A DNA stretch of 64,000 nt from positions 186,001 through 250,000 of the forward strand of contig NZ_JAKCFA010000007.1 in the NCBI RefSeq assembly GCF_024198215.1, in the 5' to 3' direction. Shown piece by piece: positions 1 to 7,082 of the stretch (its first letter is position 1; every line of letters begins with the position of its first letter). The translations under genes were made by a program, and so were the position numbers. The stretch comes from Myxococcus qinghaiensis. Lineage in GTDB: Bacteria > Myxococcota > Myxococcia > Myxococcales > Myxococcaceae. The notes beneath the pieces are model-generated. The model saw nothing but the letters and a program-made list of their open reading frames with translations, ran no database searches and was not told the DNA's origin.

Positions 1-375
1 GCCCGGGAACGGCTGGCCTCCCACATGCCACCAGCCCACGTCATTGCCCACCCACGGGCTGCCCACGGCGCGCGCGTGCGCGTCCAACTCCTTGAGCACG
101 GAGGCGGGCTCCAGCTCCGGCCCCCAGAGATTCAGGTGCACGGGATGGAAGAGCACCGGCACGTCCGCGCGGCGGCTCCACATCTCGGGGAACAACGACG
201 CCTGGGTGCGCGCCTCGTCCAGGGACAAGGGCGCGCTGTACTCGACGAAGTCGAAGAGGCCCGGTGACGCATCCAGCAGCCGGTAGGGCTGCGGTACGTC
301 CGCCGCGCTCAGGTTGCTGCTCAGCCCCAGCCCCCGCCAGGGCAACGTCCATGCGTCCGAAACGGCCTGCGTCAT
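1..375 (-). CDS. DUF692-family protein, N-terminal part (runs off left edge)
   Basis: Only the first 125 codons are present; the gene continues past the left edge. I start it at the ATG at 373-375. The protein has no signal peptide. Residues about 43-46 (DFVE) and 76-88, with His77 and His80 in a strand reading HPVHLNLWG, followed by a segment ending SPWVGNDVGWW, match the TIM-barrel pattern of the DUF692 family. Known members of that family (MbnB, TglH, ChrH) are multinuclear-iron oxidases that modify cysteine-containing peptides; others are uncharacterised. The gene lies 22 bases after the phosphatase gene on the same strand, so it is probably the third gene of that group. The family call is moderately sure. 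The substrate is unknown, and I see no short precursor-peptide gene beside it. Confidence 0.6.
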   Translation of the reverse strand, partial: MTQAVSDAWTLPWRGLGLSSNLSAADVPQPYRLLDASPGLFDFVEYSAPLSLDEARTQASLFPEMWSRRADVPVLFHPVHLNLWGPELEPASVLKELDAHARAVGSPWVGNDVGWWHVGGQPFPG

Positions 376-397
376 GCGGCGGACCCTAGACCACCCC

Positions 398-1288
398 TCA
401 GCCTTTGTGTTCGGGGTTCATGGGCCGCCGAGCAAGCCACGCCAACCATCCGAGCGGCGCGCCGCCTGGGTTCTCCCGCGCGTACGCGTGGAACTGCTCG
501 ATGAAGGCCCGGCGCTCCGCGATGTACGGCGCCTTGCGGCTGGTGGGGTCCGCCGCCTTGCGAAGGTCGTACCCCCCGAGCCGCGCCTGACGCGTAAGCA
601 GCGCGTCCAGCGAGAGCCGCTCGGCATTGCGCAGCATGTCCAGCAGGCACATGAACGTGGCGGTGCGCCCCTTGCCTCCCCGGCAGTGCAGGTGCACGTG
701 CGCTCCCTCGTCGAGCGAACGCACCTTCTGGATGAAGCGCTCCACCGTCTCATCGCGAGGCCGCGTGTGGTCGGTGACGGGCAGCCGCACGTAGCGCTCC
801 GGAGGAAGCTCGAAGGCGCGGGCCTCGTCGTGGACGTCGCGGCACTCCCACTCGGTGGAGACCAGGGGCTCACGGCGCTTCACCGTGCCGGCATCCCCTA
901 CCCTCACCATCCGCGAGCGCGCGAGCAGCCGCAGCCGTCCGGCCTCCAGCGCCAGGGCCTCCTCGTCGGACAGCCCCGCCGCGCCCCAGTTGGACTCGGC
1001 GTACCAGCTCACCGCGGCGCCATTCAGGAAGCCATGCGACTCCTGGCGCAAATCGAACACGTACAGCGACTCAGCGCTCACGCCCTCGAGTCGCCGAACC
1101 AGATCACGAAAGCCCGCCACGGAGAGCTGCGCGCTCCCCGAGCACCGCAGCTCCGCGAGCCCTTGTGCATCCAGCCCCACCAGGTCCGGCGGGCGTGTCG
1201 TCGTGCGCAACAGACGCGCCTCCTCACCCCCGTCGTCGAGCACGAGCACAGCGGACGTCGCATCGGGAGCAAGGGACGGGATGAGCAT
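398..1288 (-). CDS. PTP-like phytase-type cysteine phosphatase
   Basis: This 296-residue cytoplasmic protein has the full signature of the protein-tyrosine-phosphatase fold. The P-loop HCRGGKGRT at residues 201-209 gives catalytic Cys202 and Arg208 and fits the HCxxGxGR(T/S) pattern of PTP-like phytases. The general-acid loop VTDHTRP carries Asp173. An upstream segment around residues 79-97 (DLRQESHGFLNG, then SWY) is also typical of that family. Known members remove phosphate from myo-inositol phosphates, and some act on phosphoinositides or proteins. Unlike secreted rumen phytases this one has no signal peptide, so it should act inside the cell or be delivered by another route. It starts 7 bases after the stop of the upstream 685-aa gene, which indicates co-transcription. 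The ATG has no strong ribosome-binding site, so translational coupling is likely. Confidence 0.8.
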   Translation of the reverse strand: MLIPSLAPDATSAVLVLDDGGEEARLLRTTTRPPDLVGLDAQGLAELRCSGSAQLSVAGFRDLVRRLEGVSAESLYVFDLRQESHGFLNGAAVSWYAESNWGAAGLSDEEALALEAGRLRLLARSRMVRVGDAGTVKRREPLVSTEWECRDVHDEARAFELPPERYVRLPVTDHTRPRDETVERFIQKVRSLDEGAHVHLHCRGGKGRTATFMCLLDMLRNAERLSLDALLTRQARLGGYDLRKAADPTSRKAPYIAERRAFIEQFHAYARENPGGAPLGWLAWLARRPMNPEHKG

Positions 1289-1295
1289 GGGTCAA

Positions 1296-3353
1296 TCAGA
1301 CGTGCTCTTCGTCCGTGATGGGAGGAAGAGCCTGCTGCGGGCCGGCAATCGCCAGGGTGGGCCCGGCATTCCCCTGGGCGAGCTGATCGAACAACGAGCG
1401 GATTCTCTGAACCTCGTCGTCGCGCTTCCGCTTCTCCTCCTCGTCGGTCGTCTTGTCGGAGGCGTTCGTGACCAGCCATTTGTGGAAGAGCTTCTTCATC
1501 TGCGAGTCACCCAGGTAGTTCTGCGCGCCAATCGCGGCGGCGATATCCGCCTGGAGGGTCAACCGCTGAGCGGGCTGGAGGATGGGCGCCTGCGACTGGT
1601 GCAGCACGACGGCGTTCATCGACGAGCCGCCCACGAGCCGGGGCACGGCCTCGCCCTCCGTCAGACGCCGCCACACCGCGTACTCGCGAAGGACCTCCTC
1701 GTTCCTGTCACCGGCCCAGACGTCCACCTCGGTTCCCGTGCGGTCCACGTCGCCCGTCGTACTCCACCGGGGAATGACCGCGCCCGGGCAGGCCTGGAGG
1801 ACCTGTTGACGCGCCTGGGCCGCCTGCACCTTGAGCTCGCGGCCGAGATTGCGACCTTGCCGCCCGTAGAGCGCCAGGCAGTCTCGCCAGAACGACCGCA
1901 CCTGCGTCCTGCCGTTGCGTGAGCGGTTCAGCGCGGCGTTCCACACGTCGTCCCCGGCGACTTGCGCGATGCCACTCAAGTCCCGGACCGTGTCGTCGGC
2001 ATGCGAGCCCTGGAACGTCTCGAACAGCGTGTGGAAGCCGCTCACGCGCTTGTCGTAGTAGAGCCGCCAGAGCACGGAGTAGCCGGCGGAGATGACCAGC
2101 CCCAACGGGATGTTGGCGAGCGCGGGCAAGGTCGGAACGAATGAGAGCCACGCCCTGATGCGTCCCTGGTTGTGGCCGGACGTGCCCGCGTAGAGCGGCG
2201 CGAGCATCAACCTCGACGAGACGACGTTCGAGCAGTACTCGTTGCGCGTCCACCCCGTGGAGAAGGGGAAGGCCTGTCCCGGGTCGTGGGGCGTCGCGCC
2301 CGCATGGACGCGCATCGACACCGGCCACCCGTCGTAGCCAGCGATGTTGCCGGGCAGTCCACCCAGCGTGAGCGGGTCGAACTCCACGCGGATGTGGGGG
2401 CTGTGCTGCTTGCCTCCTGGAAGGATGCGCGCCAGGTCGCTGATCAACACCTGATACCGCGCCACCGGCGGCAGCATCCGCCAGCGGCGGTACTCCGCGC
2501 CGCCCGCCAGGGCCTGGAACGCACCAATCAACCCCTGATCCGCGATCGCCCGGGTGTCGAGGGCGTCATTCAAGCAATCGTGGAGTGCCCCGAGCACGCG
2601 AGGTTGCGCGGTCCCCGTGTCCGTGGGCTCCAACGGGACGCCCCGCAGGTAGTACGGAAGGTACTCCCACATGGTGTAGTTGGCCGCGATGGCGCCGTTG
2701 GCCAGGCCGGTGGCCACGATGGAGAGCATCCGCCGCTGGAGCGCGCCCAACCCCGGGCTGCGCAACAGCGACAACACCGTGATCTTCTCGATGGTGCGCG
2801 AGGGCCAGGTCGTCACCTCACCCACGAGCGCTCGGGCCGCTTCCGTCACATTGCGGTAGATCTGGATGCGATCTCTCCGGCCGGCGACGTTCAGCTCGCT
2901 GAAGAAGGGCAGCAACACCAGGTTGCGCAGCGTGCCCTGATTGAGGCCATGCAGGCTCCAGAGCCGCGCGTACTGCTCATCCACCGTGGAGCGATGCGCG
3001 TTGCGACTGCCCAGGTTGCCTGACAGCGGGCTCAGCCAGACCTTGAGCAGCTTCAGATATTTGTTCTGGACCTCCTCCGTGACGAACGCTCCCGCGTTGA
3101 TGGAGAAGTCCAGGCCCCAGACCGTGGTGGCGCGTGCGATGAGCGCGCGGCACACGGGGTCCGCCGCCGCCACGGTGAGCAGGCGCCTTCCGAACACCAC
3201 GGGGTCCGCGTCGATGGAGTACCAGGGGACGACGACTCGGGCGCCGTTGGCCACCCTGGGATAGGTCGCCGCGTAGTCCGCGAGGACGACGGTCGGATTG
3301 GCCGTCGTGATGACCGCGTCGGCCTGGGCGTTGGTTCGCAAGAAGATCAACAT
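1296..3353 (-). CDS. conserved-looking protein of unknown function, 685 aa
   Basis: I do not recognise this protein. The ATG at 3351-3353 is preceded by AGGGGTG at good spacing. The open frame extends far upstream to about 4574, but that part lies opposite the VWA gene and is not coding. The protein has no signal peptide. It is mixed alpha/beta with hydrophobic segments in the middle, including one near residues 400-420 that could be a buried helix. Aromatic-rich stretches follow, and a charged lysine/glutamate-rich helix (around TDEEEKRKRDD) lies near the C-terminus. It is the first gene of the group with the PTP-like phytase and the DUF692 protein, separated from the phytase by 7 bases, so it may share their function. 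Its base composition matches its neighbours. Confidence 0.7.
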   Translation of the reverse strand: MLIFLRTNAQADAVITTANPTVVLADYAATYPRVANGARVVVPWYSIDADPVVFGRRLLTVAAADPVCRALIARATTVWGLDFSINAGAFVTEEVQNKYLKLLKVWLSPLSGNLGSRNAHRSTVDEQYARLWSLHGLNQGTLRNLVLLPFFSELNVAGRRDRIQIYRNVTEAARALVGEVTTWPSRTIEKITVLSLLRSPGLGALQRRMLSIVATGLANGAIAANYTMWEYLPYYLRGVPLEPTDTGTAQPRVLGALHDCLNDALDTRAIADQGLIGAFQALAGGAEYRRWRMLPPVARYQVLISDLARILPGGKQHSPHIRVEFDPLTLGGLPGNIAGYDGWPVSMRVHAGATPHDPGQAFPFSTGWTRNEYCSNVVSSRLMLAPLYAGTSGHNQGRIRAWLSFVPTLPALANIPLGLVISAGYSVLWRLYYDKRVSGFHTLFETFQGSHADDTVRDLSGIAQVAGDDVWNAALNRSRNGRTQVRSFWRDCLALYGRQGRNLGRELKVQAAQARQQVLQACPGAVIPRWSTTGDVDRTGTEVDVWAGDRNEEVLREYAVWRRLTEGEAVPRLVGGSSMNAVVLHQSQAPILQPAQRLTLQADIAAAIGAQNYLGDSQMKKLFHKWLVTNASDKTTDEEEKRKRDDEVQRIRSLFDQLAQGNAGPTLAIAGPQQALPPITDEEHV

Positions 3354-3488
3354 GGTGTCGTCACCCCTGGGGCGCCGCCATGAGCAAGGAGCGTACCGGC
3401 GCGCGGAACGCGCCATGCGGGCAAGGGTCGCCGACGACCACGGCGCTGGCGTCCCAACGTGACGCGGCTGCGTCTGAAAGGAACGCGC

Positions 3489-3515
3489 GGAACCTTTCGC
3501 GCCTGCCTGCTGTCC
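3489..3515 (+). promoter_or_regulatory. possible ECF-type promoter upstream of the VWA lipoprotein
   Basis: GGAACC at 3489-3494 and GTCC at 3512-3515 are separated by 17 bases. This is the spacing of many extracytoplasmic-function sigma promoters (GGAAC and a GTC-type -10). The pair sits 37 bases before the start codon at 3552. A 7-bp inverted repeat (3500-3506 with 3519-3525) overlaps the -10 region. This is a visual match only. Confidence 0.2.
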
Positions 3516-3551
3516 GAAGCAGGCGGCGATTCCAAGGCACGGAGGCAGCAG

Positions 3552-5429
3552 ATGAGGCGGAACCCCAGGGCCGTCACGGGTGTCGTGTGTGCACTCGCGG
3601 TGGGAAGCATGATGTTCGCGTGCCGTTCGAGCGAGGACGCCAACAGCACCCCCGCGATGGCGAAGGCACAGGGCGACACGGCGGGAACCCACGCGCTCGA
3701 AGCCAGCGCACAGCCCGCCATGAAGTCCGAGCCCTCGAAGACGGTGCCAGCACCAGCGGCCGCCGCACCCAAGACCCCGGCCCCTGCCCCCTCCGCGAAG
3801 GAGACCAAGGCACAGGTCGGCCTTGGGATGTTCGGCACCGGCGCGGGCGGCGGTGGCATTGGAGGCAGGCTGGGCCCTGGCCCTGGCATTGGATCCATCG
3901 GCACGAAGGGCCGCGGTGGAAGCAGCATGAACTACGGCTCCGGAATCGGCTCGGCCCAGGCCCCTTCGGGATACACGGGCTCTGTCCGCGTGCATCCGAA
4001 CGTCGCGCGCCTCACGGGAAAGAAGGACACCTCGCTCGAGGACAAGCCTTCCACTTCGGACGCGGAGCCCTCGCGCAAGGCCGACGTGAATCCCTTCGTG
4101 ACGGCGGCGGAAGACCGGCTCTCCACCTTCGCGGTGGACGTGGACACGGCCTCGTACACGATGACGCGGCGCCACCTGATGGAGGGCGCGCTGCCACCGC
4201 ACGACGCCGTGCGCGTGGAGGAGTTGCTCAACTACTTCCGCTACACGTACCCGGACCCGACGCCGAGCGACGGCCCCTTCGCCGTGCACATGGACGCGGC
4301 CCCCTCTCCCTTCACTCCGAATCGACACCTCTTGCGCGTGGGCGTCCATGGCAAGCGCCTGAGCATCTCCGAGCGCAAGCCCGCGCACCTCACCTTCCTC
4401 GTGGACGTCTCCGGGTCCATGGGTTCCCCGGACCGGCTGCCGCTCGCCCAGCGTGCACTGCGCATGCTGGTGGACAACCTGCGCGACGGCGACACGGTGG
4501 CGCTCGTCACCTACGCGGGCAACGTGCGGCGGGTGCTCGCCCCCACGGGCCTGGAGCGCAAGGCCCTCATCCATGCGGCGATTGAGGACCTCACCGCCGG
4601 AGGCTCCACCGCGATGGGCTCGGGAATCGAGCTGGCCTACCAGGAGGCGATGAAGACGCTGGATGGGGCGTCCTACTCGCGCGTCATCGTCCTCTCCGAC
4701 GGCGACGCCAACGTGGGCAAGACGTCACACGAGGACATCCTGAAGACCATCCAGGGCCACGTGAAGGAAGGCATCACCCTGACCACCGTGGGCTTCGGCA
4801 TGGGGAACTACAAGGACACCACGATGGAGCAGCTCGCGAACAAGGGGAACGGCAACTACTTCTACGTGGACTCGCTGATGGCCGCGCGCCGCATCTTCCA
4901 GGAGCAGCTCGGCGGCACGCTGGAGGTCATCGCGCAGGACGTGAAGCTCCAGGTGGACTTCGACCCCGAGCAGGTCGCGCGCTATCGCCTGGTCGGCTAC
5001 GAGAACCGCAACATCGCGGACCGCGACTTCCGCGACGACAAGGTCGATGCGGGTGAGCTGGGCTCCGGCCACACCGTCACCGCGCTGTACGAGCTGGAGC
5101 TCAAACCCGGCGCGGGCGCGGGACTGGCCACGGTGCACGTGCGCGCGAAGAAGCCGCGCGGCGTGAATGCCTCCGAGCGGGCCTATCCCTTCGTGGCCAG
5201 CGCGCTCGCGGGCACGTTCAAGGCGGCCAGCGTGGACCTGCGCTTCGCGACGGCGGTGATGGGCGCGGCGGAGCTGCTCCGCGCGAGTCCCCACGCGGAG
5301 CACTGGAGCCTGGAGACCGTGCGAGAAATCGCGCGCGCGGCGACTCCGGCGGGCAACGCGGAGCGTGAGGAGTTCCTCGCGCTGCTGGAGAAGGCCCGGC
5401 CGCTGATGCGCGGGGTGGCGGCGCGCTGA
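3552..5429 (+). CDS. VWA-domain lipoprotein, YfbK-like
   Basis: This is a 625-aa protein. I chose the ATG at 3552 because GGAGG at 3541-3545 sits just before it and a lipoprotein signal peptide follows at once (hydrophobic stretch ending MMFAC). A low-complexity Ala/Pro/Lys region and a Gly-rich stretch follow, to about residue 140. Next come the YfbK N-terminal domain (DVDTASYT and VEELLNYF motifs) and a von Willebrand factor A domain with the MIDAS motif DVSGS at about residues 285-289. A C-terminal DUF3520-like domain completes it. VWA domains of this kind bind a divalent cation and mediate protein contacts; this family is envelope-anchored and of unclear role. It is transcribed away from the 685-aa gene and followed by a hairpin terminator, so it is probably monocistronic. 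Confidence 0.85.
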   Translation: MRRNPRAVTGVVCALAVGSMMFACRSSEDANSTPAMAKAQGDTAGTHALEASAQPAMKSEPSKTVPAPAAAAPKTPAPAPSAKETKAQVGLGMFGTGAGGGGIGGRLGPGPGIGSIGTKGRGGSSMNYGSGIGSAQAPSGYTGSVRVHPNVARLTGKKDTSLEDKPSTSDAEPSRKADVNPFVTAAEDRLSTFAVDVDTASYTMTRRHLMEGALPPHDAVRVEELLNYFRYTYPDPTPSDGPFAVHMDAAPSPFTPNRHLLRVGVHGKRLSISERKPAHLTFLVDVSGSMGSPDRLPLAQRALRMLVDNLRDGDTVALVTYAGNVRRVLAPTGLERKALIHAAIEDLTAGGSTAMGSGIELAYQEAMKTLDGASYSRVIVLSDGDANVGKTSHEDILKTIQGHVKEGITLTTVGFGMGNYKDTTMEQLANKGNGNYFYVDSLMAARRIFQEQLGGTLEVIAQDVKLQVDFDPEQVARYRLVGYENRNIADRDFRDDKVDAGELGSGHTVTALYELELKPGAGAGLATVHVRAKKPRGVNASERAYPFVASALAGTFKAASVDLRFATAVMGAAELLRASPHAEHWSLETVREIARAATPAGNAEREEFLALLEKARPLMRGVAAR

Positions 5430-5449
5430 ACAGAAATGGATGGATTCAG

Positions 5450-5475
5450 GGGCCCCGCGTTTCCATGCGGGGCCC
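5450..5475 (+). terminator. hairpin terminator after the VWA gene
   Basis: A perfect 9-bp GC stem (5450-5458 with 5467-5475) with an 8-base loop lies 21 bases after the VWA stop codon and ahead of the acetyltransferase gene. There is no T-tract, as is common in GC-rich genomes. Confidence 0.6.
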
Positions 5476-5518
5476 GTGGGGTACACTCGGCGGTCCACCC
5501 CTTCCCTGGAGCCCCTCC

Positions 5519-6334
5519 ATGCACTCCGCGACGCAGGCAGAGATCGACGAGTCCCATGCGCAATTTCGCGGCGCGTGGCGGAGGATGGCGTTGGGGGCAC
5601 GCTCGGGAGAAGTCGTCGAGCGCCCCGAAATCTACATCGCCGCGAGCCACGTCTCGTGGGCCCTGATGAACGCGGCCTTCCTGCGCGCCCCTGCTGACAC
5701 CGAGCAGGCCCTGGCGACCTCCGTCGCCTCCGCCGCGCGCTACTTCGCCACGGGCAAGCATGCGTGGACCTTCGTCATCTCAGACGAATGGCTCGCGCCC
5801 CAGGTGCGTGAGCGCGCCGAGTCCATCCTCGCCTGGTACAAGCTCAAGCCGCTCGCCGTCCTCTCCGGCATGGTGTGCGACCCGCTCACGGAGCCCGTGC
5901 GCCCCCTGCCCTCCCTGGAGGTCCGTCCCGTCCAGGACACCTGGGGCCGGCAGGCCGTGGCCGACATCAACGCCCGGTCCTACGACGTGTCCCGCGAGAC
6001 GGGCCGCGAGGCGTTCGACGTGGAGAGCCTCTACGACGCCGACACTCGGGGCTTCGTCGCCTGCCGGGGTGATGCGCCCGCCAGCAGCACCGTCGTCACC
6101 CGCGTGGAGGGAGTCGCGTACATCTCGCTCGTGGCCACTTCGCCCGAGCACCGCCGGGTCGGCGCGGCGGAGTTCATCATGCGGCGCGCGCTCCAGGAGG
6201 CCCGGGACGCTTGGGGCATCCAGCGCACCGTGCTCCACGCCTCCGAGGCCGGCGAGCCCCTCTACACCCGCATGGGCTACCGCTCCGTGGCGCGCTTCCG
6301 CGTCTACAAGGCGCCAGCCCCCGGGACGACCTGA
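5519..6334 (+). CDS. GNAT-family N-acetyltransferase
   Basis: This 271-aa cytoplasmic protein starts at the ATG at 5519, after a GGAG about nine bases upstream. The C-terminal half (about residues 125-265) is a GNAT domain. The strand and loop VATSPEHRRVGAAEF correspond to the acetyl-CoA binding motif A (R/Q-x-x-G-x-A type). The end reads LYTRMGYRSVARFRVY, a typical motif B region. The N-terminal half is helical and resembles the first lobe of double-GNAT proteins without clear catalytic motifs. The substrate cannot be told from sequence. It converges with the sigma-factor gene, with only 9 bases between the stops. Confidence 0.8.
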   Translation: MHSATQAEIDESHAQFRGAWRRMALGARSGEVVERPEIYIAASHVSWALMNAAFLRAPADTEQALATSVASAARYFATGKHAWTFVISDEWLAPQVRERAESILAWYKLKPLAVLSGMVCDPLTEPVRPLPSLEVRPVQDTWGRQAVADINARSYDVSRETGREAFDVESLYDADTRGFVACRGDAPASSTVVTRVEGVAYISLVATSPEHRRVGAAEFIMRRALQEARDAWGIQRTVLHASEAGEPLYTRMGYRSVARFRVYKAPAPGTT

Positions 6335-6343
6335 GCCCGCGCG

Positions 6344-7033
6344 TCACTCCGCCGACTCCACGCTCTCCGCGGAGATGACGCCCTGTTCGATGGCGAGCGC
6401 CCGCAGCCGCGCCTTCACGCGCTGGAACTGCTGGCGCAGCGCCGCGGCCCGTCGGTTCAGCGCCTCGCGCGTCAGCGGCTCGTCGGACTCCACCATGACG
6501 CGGGCAATCTCCGTCCACGGCTGACGCTGGTCCACGCGCAGCATCAACAGCATCCGCTCTTGAGGCTCCAGTTGCTCGCGCAGCGCGCGGAAGCGCTCCT
6601 TCACGGCGGTGCGCTGCCAGGGGTGTGTATCCGTGCGGTGCCGCTGCGGCTCGTTCGCCGCGGGTTCGCTCACCGGTTGTTCTCGCAGGGCTGGCGAGTG
6701 GAGCTGGTGGTAGCAGGCGTTGCGCGCGAGCCGGTACGCCCACGTCCGGAAGGAGCTCTCCCACCGGAAGCCCGGAAGCCCCTTGACCAGGTTCTCGCTG
6801 AACAGGCCGAACGCATCCTTCGCCAGCTCCGGGTGATGGAGCACGGAGGCCATCAACCTCCGCAGCTCCGGCCCGTAGGTGCGCATGGCCAGCTCCACCG
6901 CCGCCCCATACTCGCCACGCGTGCAGAGCGCGTGCAGCACCTGCTCCGCCTGCTCGCGAGGCACCGGGGCCTCCGCCTCCGAGACTCCCCCTGGCTCGAC
7001 GTTCATCGACACCATCACATCACGCTCCTGCAT
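6344..7033 (-). CDS. sigma-70-family (ECF-like) RNA polymerase sigma factor
   Basis: This 229-aa protein has a region-2-like segment (AFGLFSENLVKGLPGFRWESSFRTWAYR is the core, about residues 73-101) and a region-4-like C-terminus with a helix-turn-helix. Between them is a charged linker. Proteins of this layout direct RNA polymerase to a small regulon. The start at 7033 is uncertain: an ATG at 7015 has a better AGGAG upstream. It lies 49 bases downstream of the large kinase gene on the same strand, so the two are probably co-transcribed and may be functionally linked. I see no anti-sigma gene beside it, which suggests the kinase, not a membrane anti-sigma factor, could control it. That last point is inference. 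Confidence 0.8.
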   Translation of the reverse strand: MQERDVMVSMNVEPGGVSEAEAPVPREQAEQVLHALCTRGEYGAAVELAMRTYGPELRRLMASVLHHPELAKDAFGLFSENLVKGLPGFRWESSFRTWAYRLARNACYHQLHSPALREQPVSEPAANEPQRHRTDTHPWQRTAVKERFRALREQLEPQERMLLMLRVDQRQPWTEIARVMVESDEPLTREALNRRAAALRQQFQRVKARLRALAIEQGVISAESVESAE

Positions 7034-7082
7034 TGGACCTGCCTGGAGGAGTCACCCACTCCGCGCTGTGATGTCCCTCGCA

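Noticed and set aside
1296..4574. A single 1092-residue minus-strand protein starting near 4574
   Set aside because: The part upstream of 3353 lies antisense to the well-formed VWA gene and reads as arginine/histidine-rich shadow sequence. The real start at 3353 has its own ribosome-binding site.
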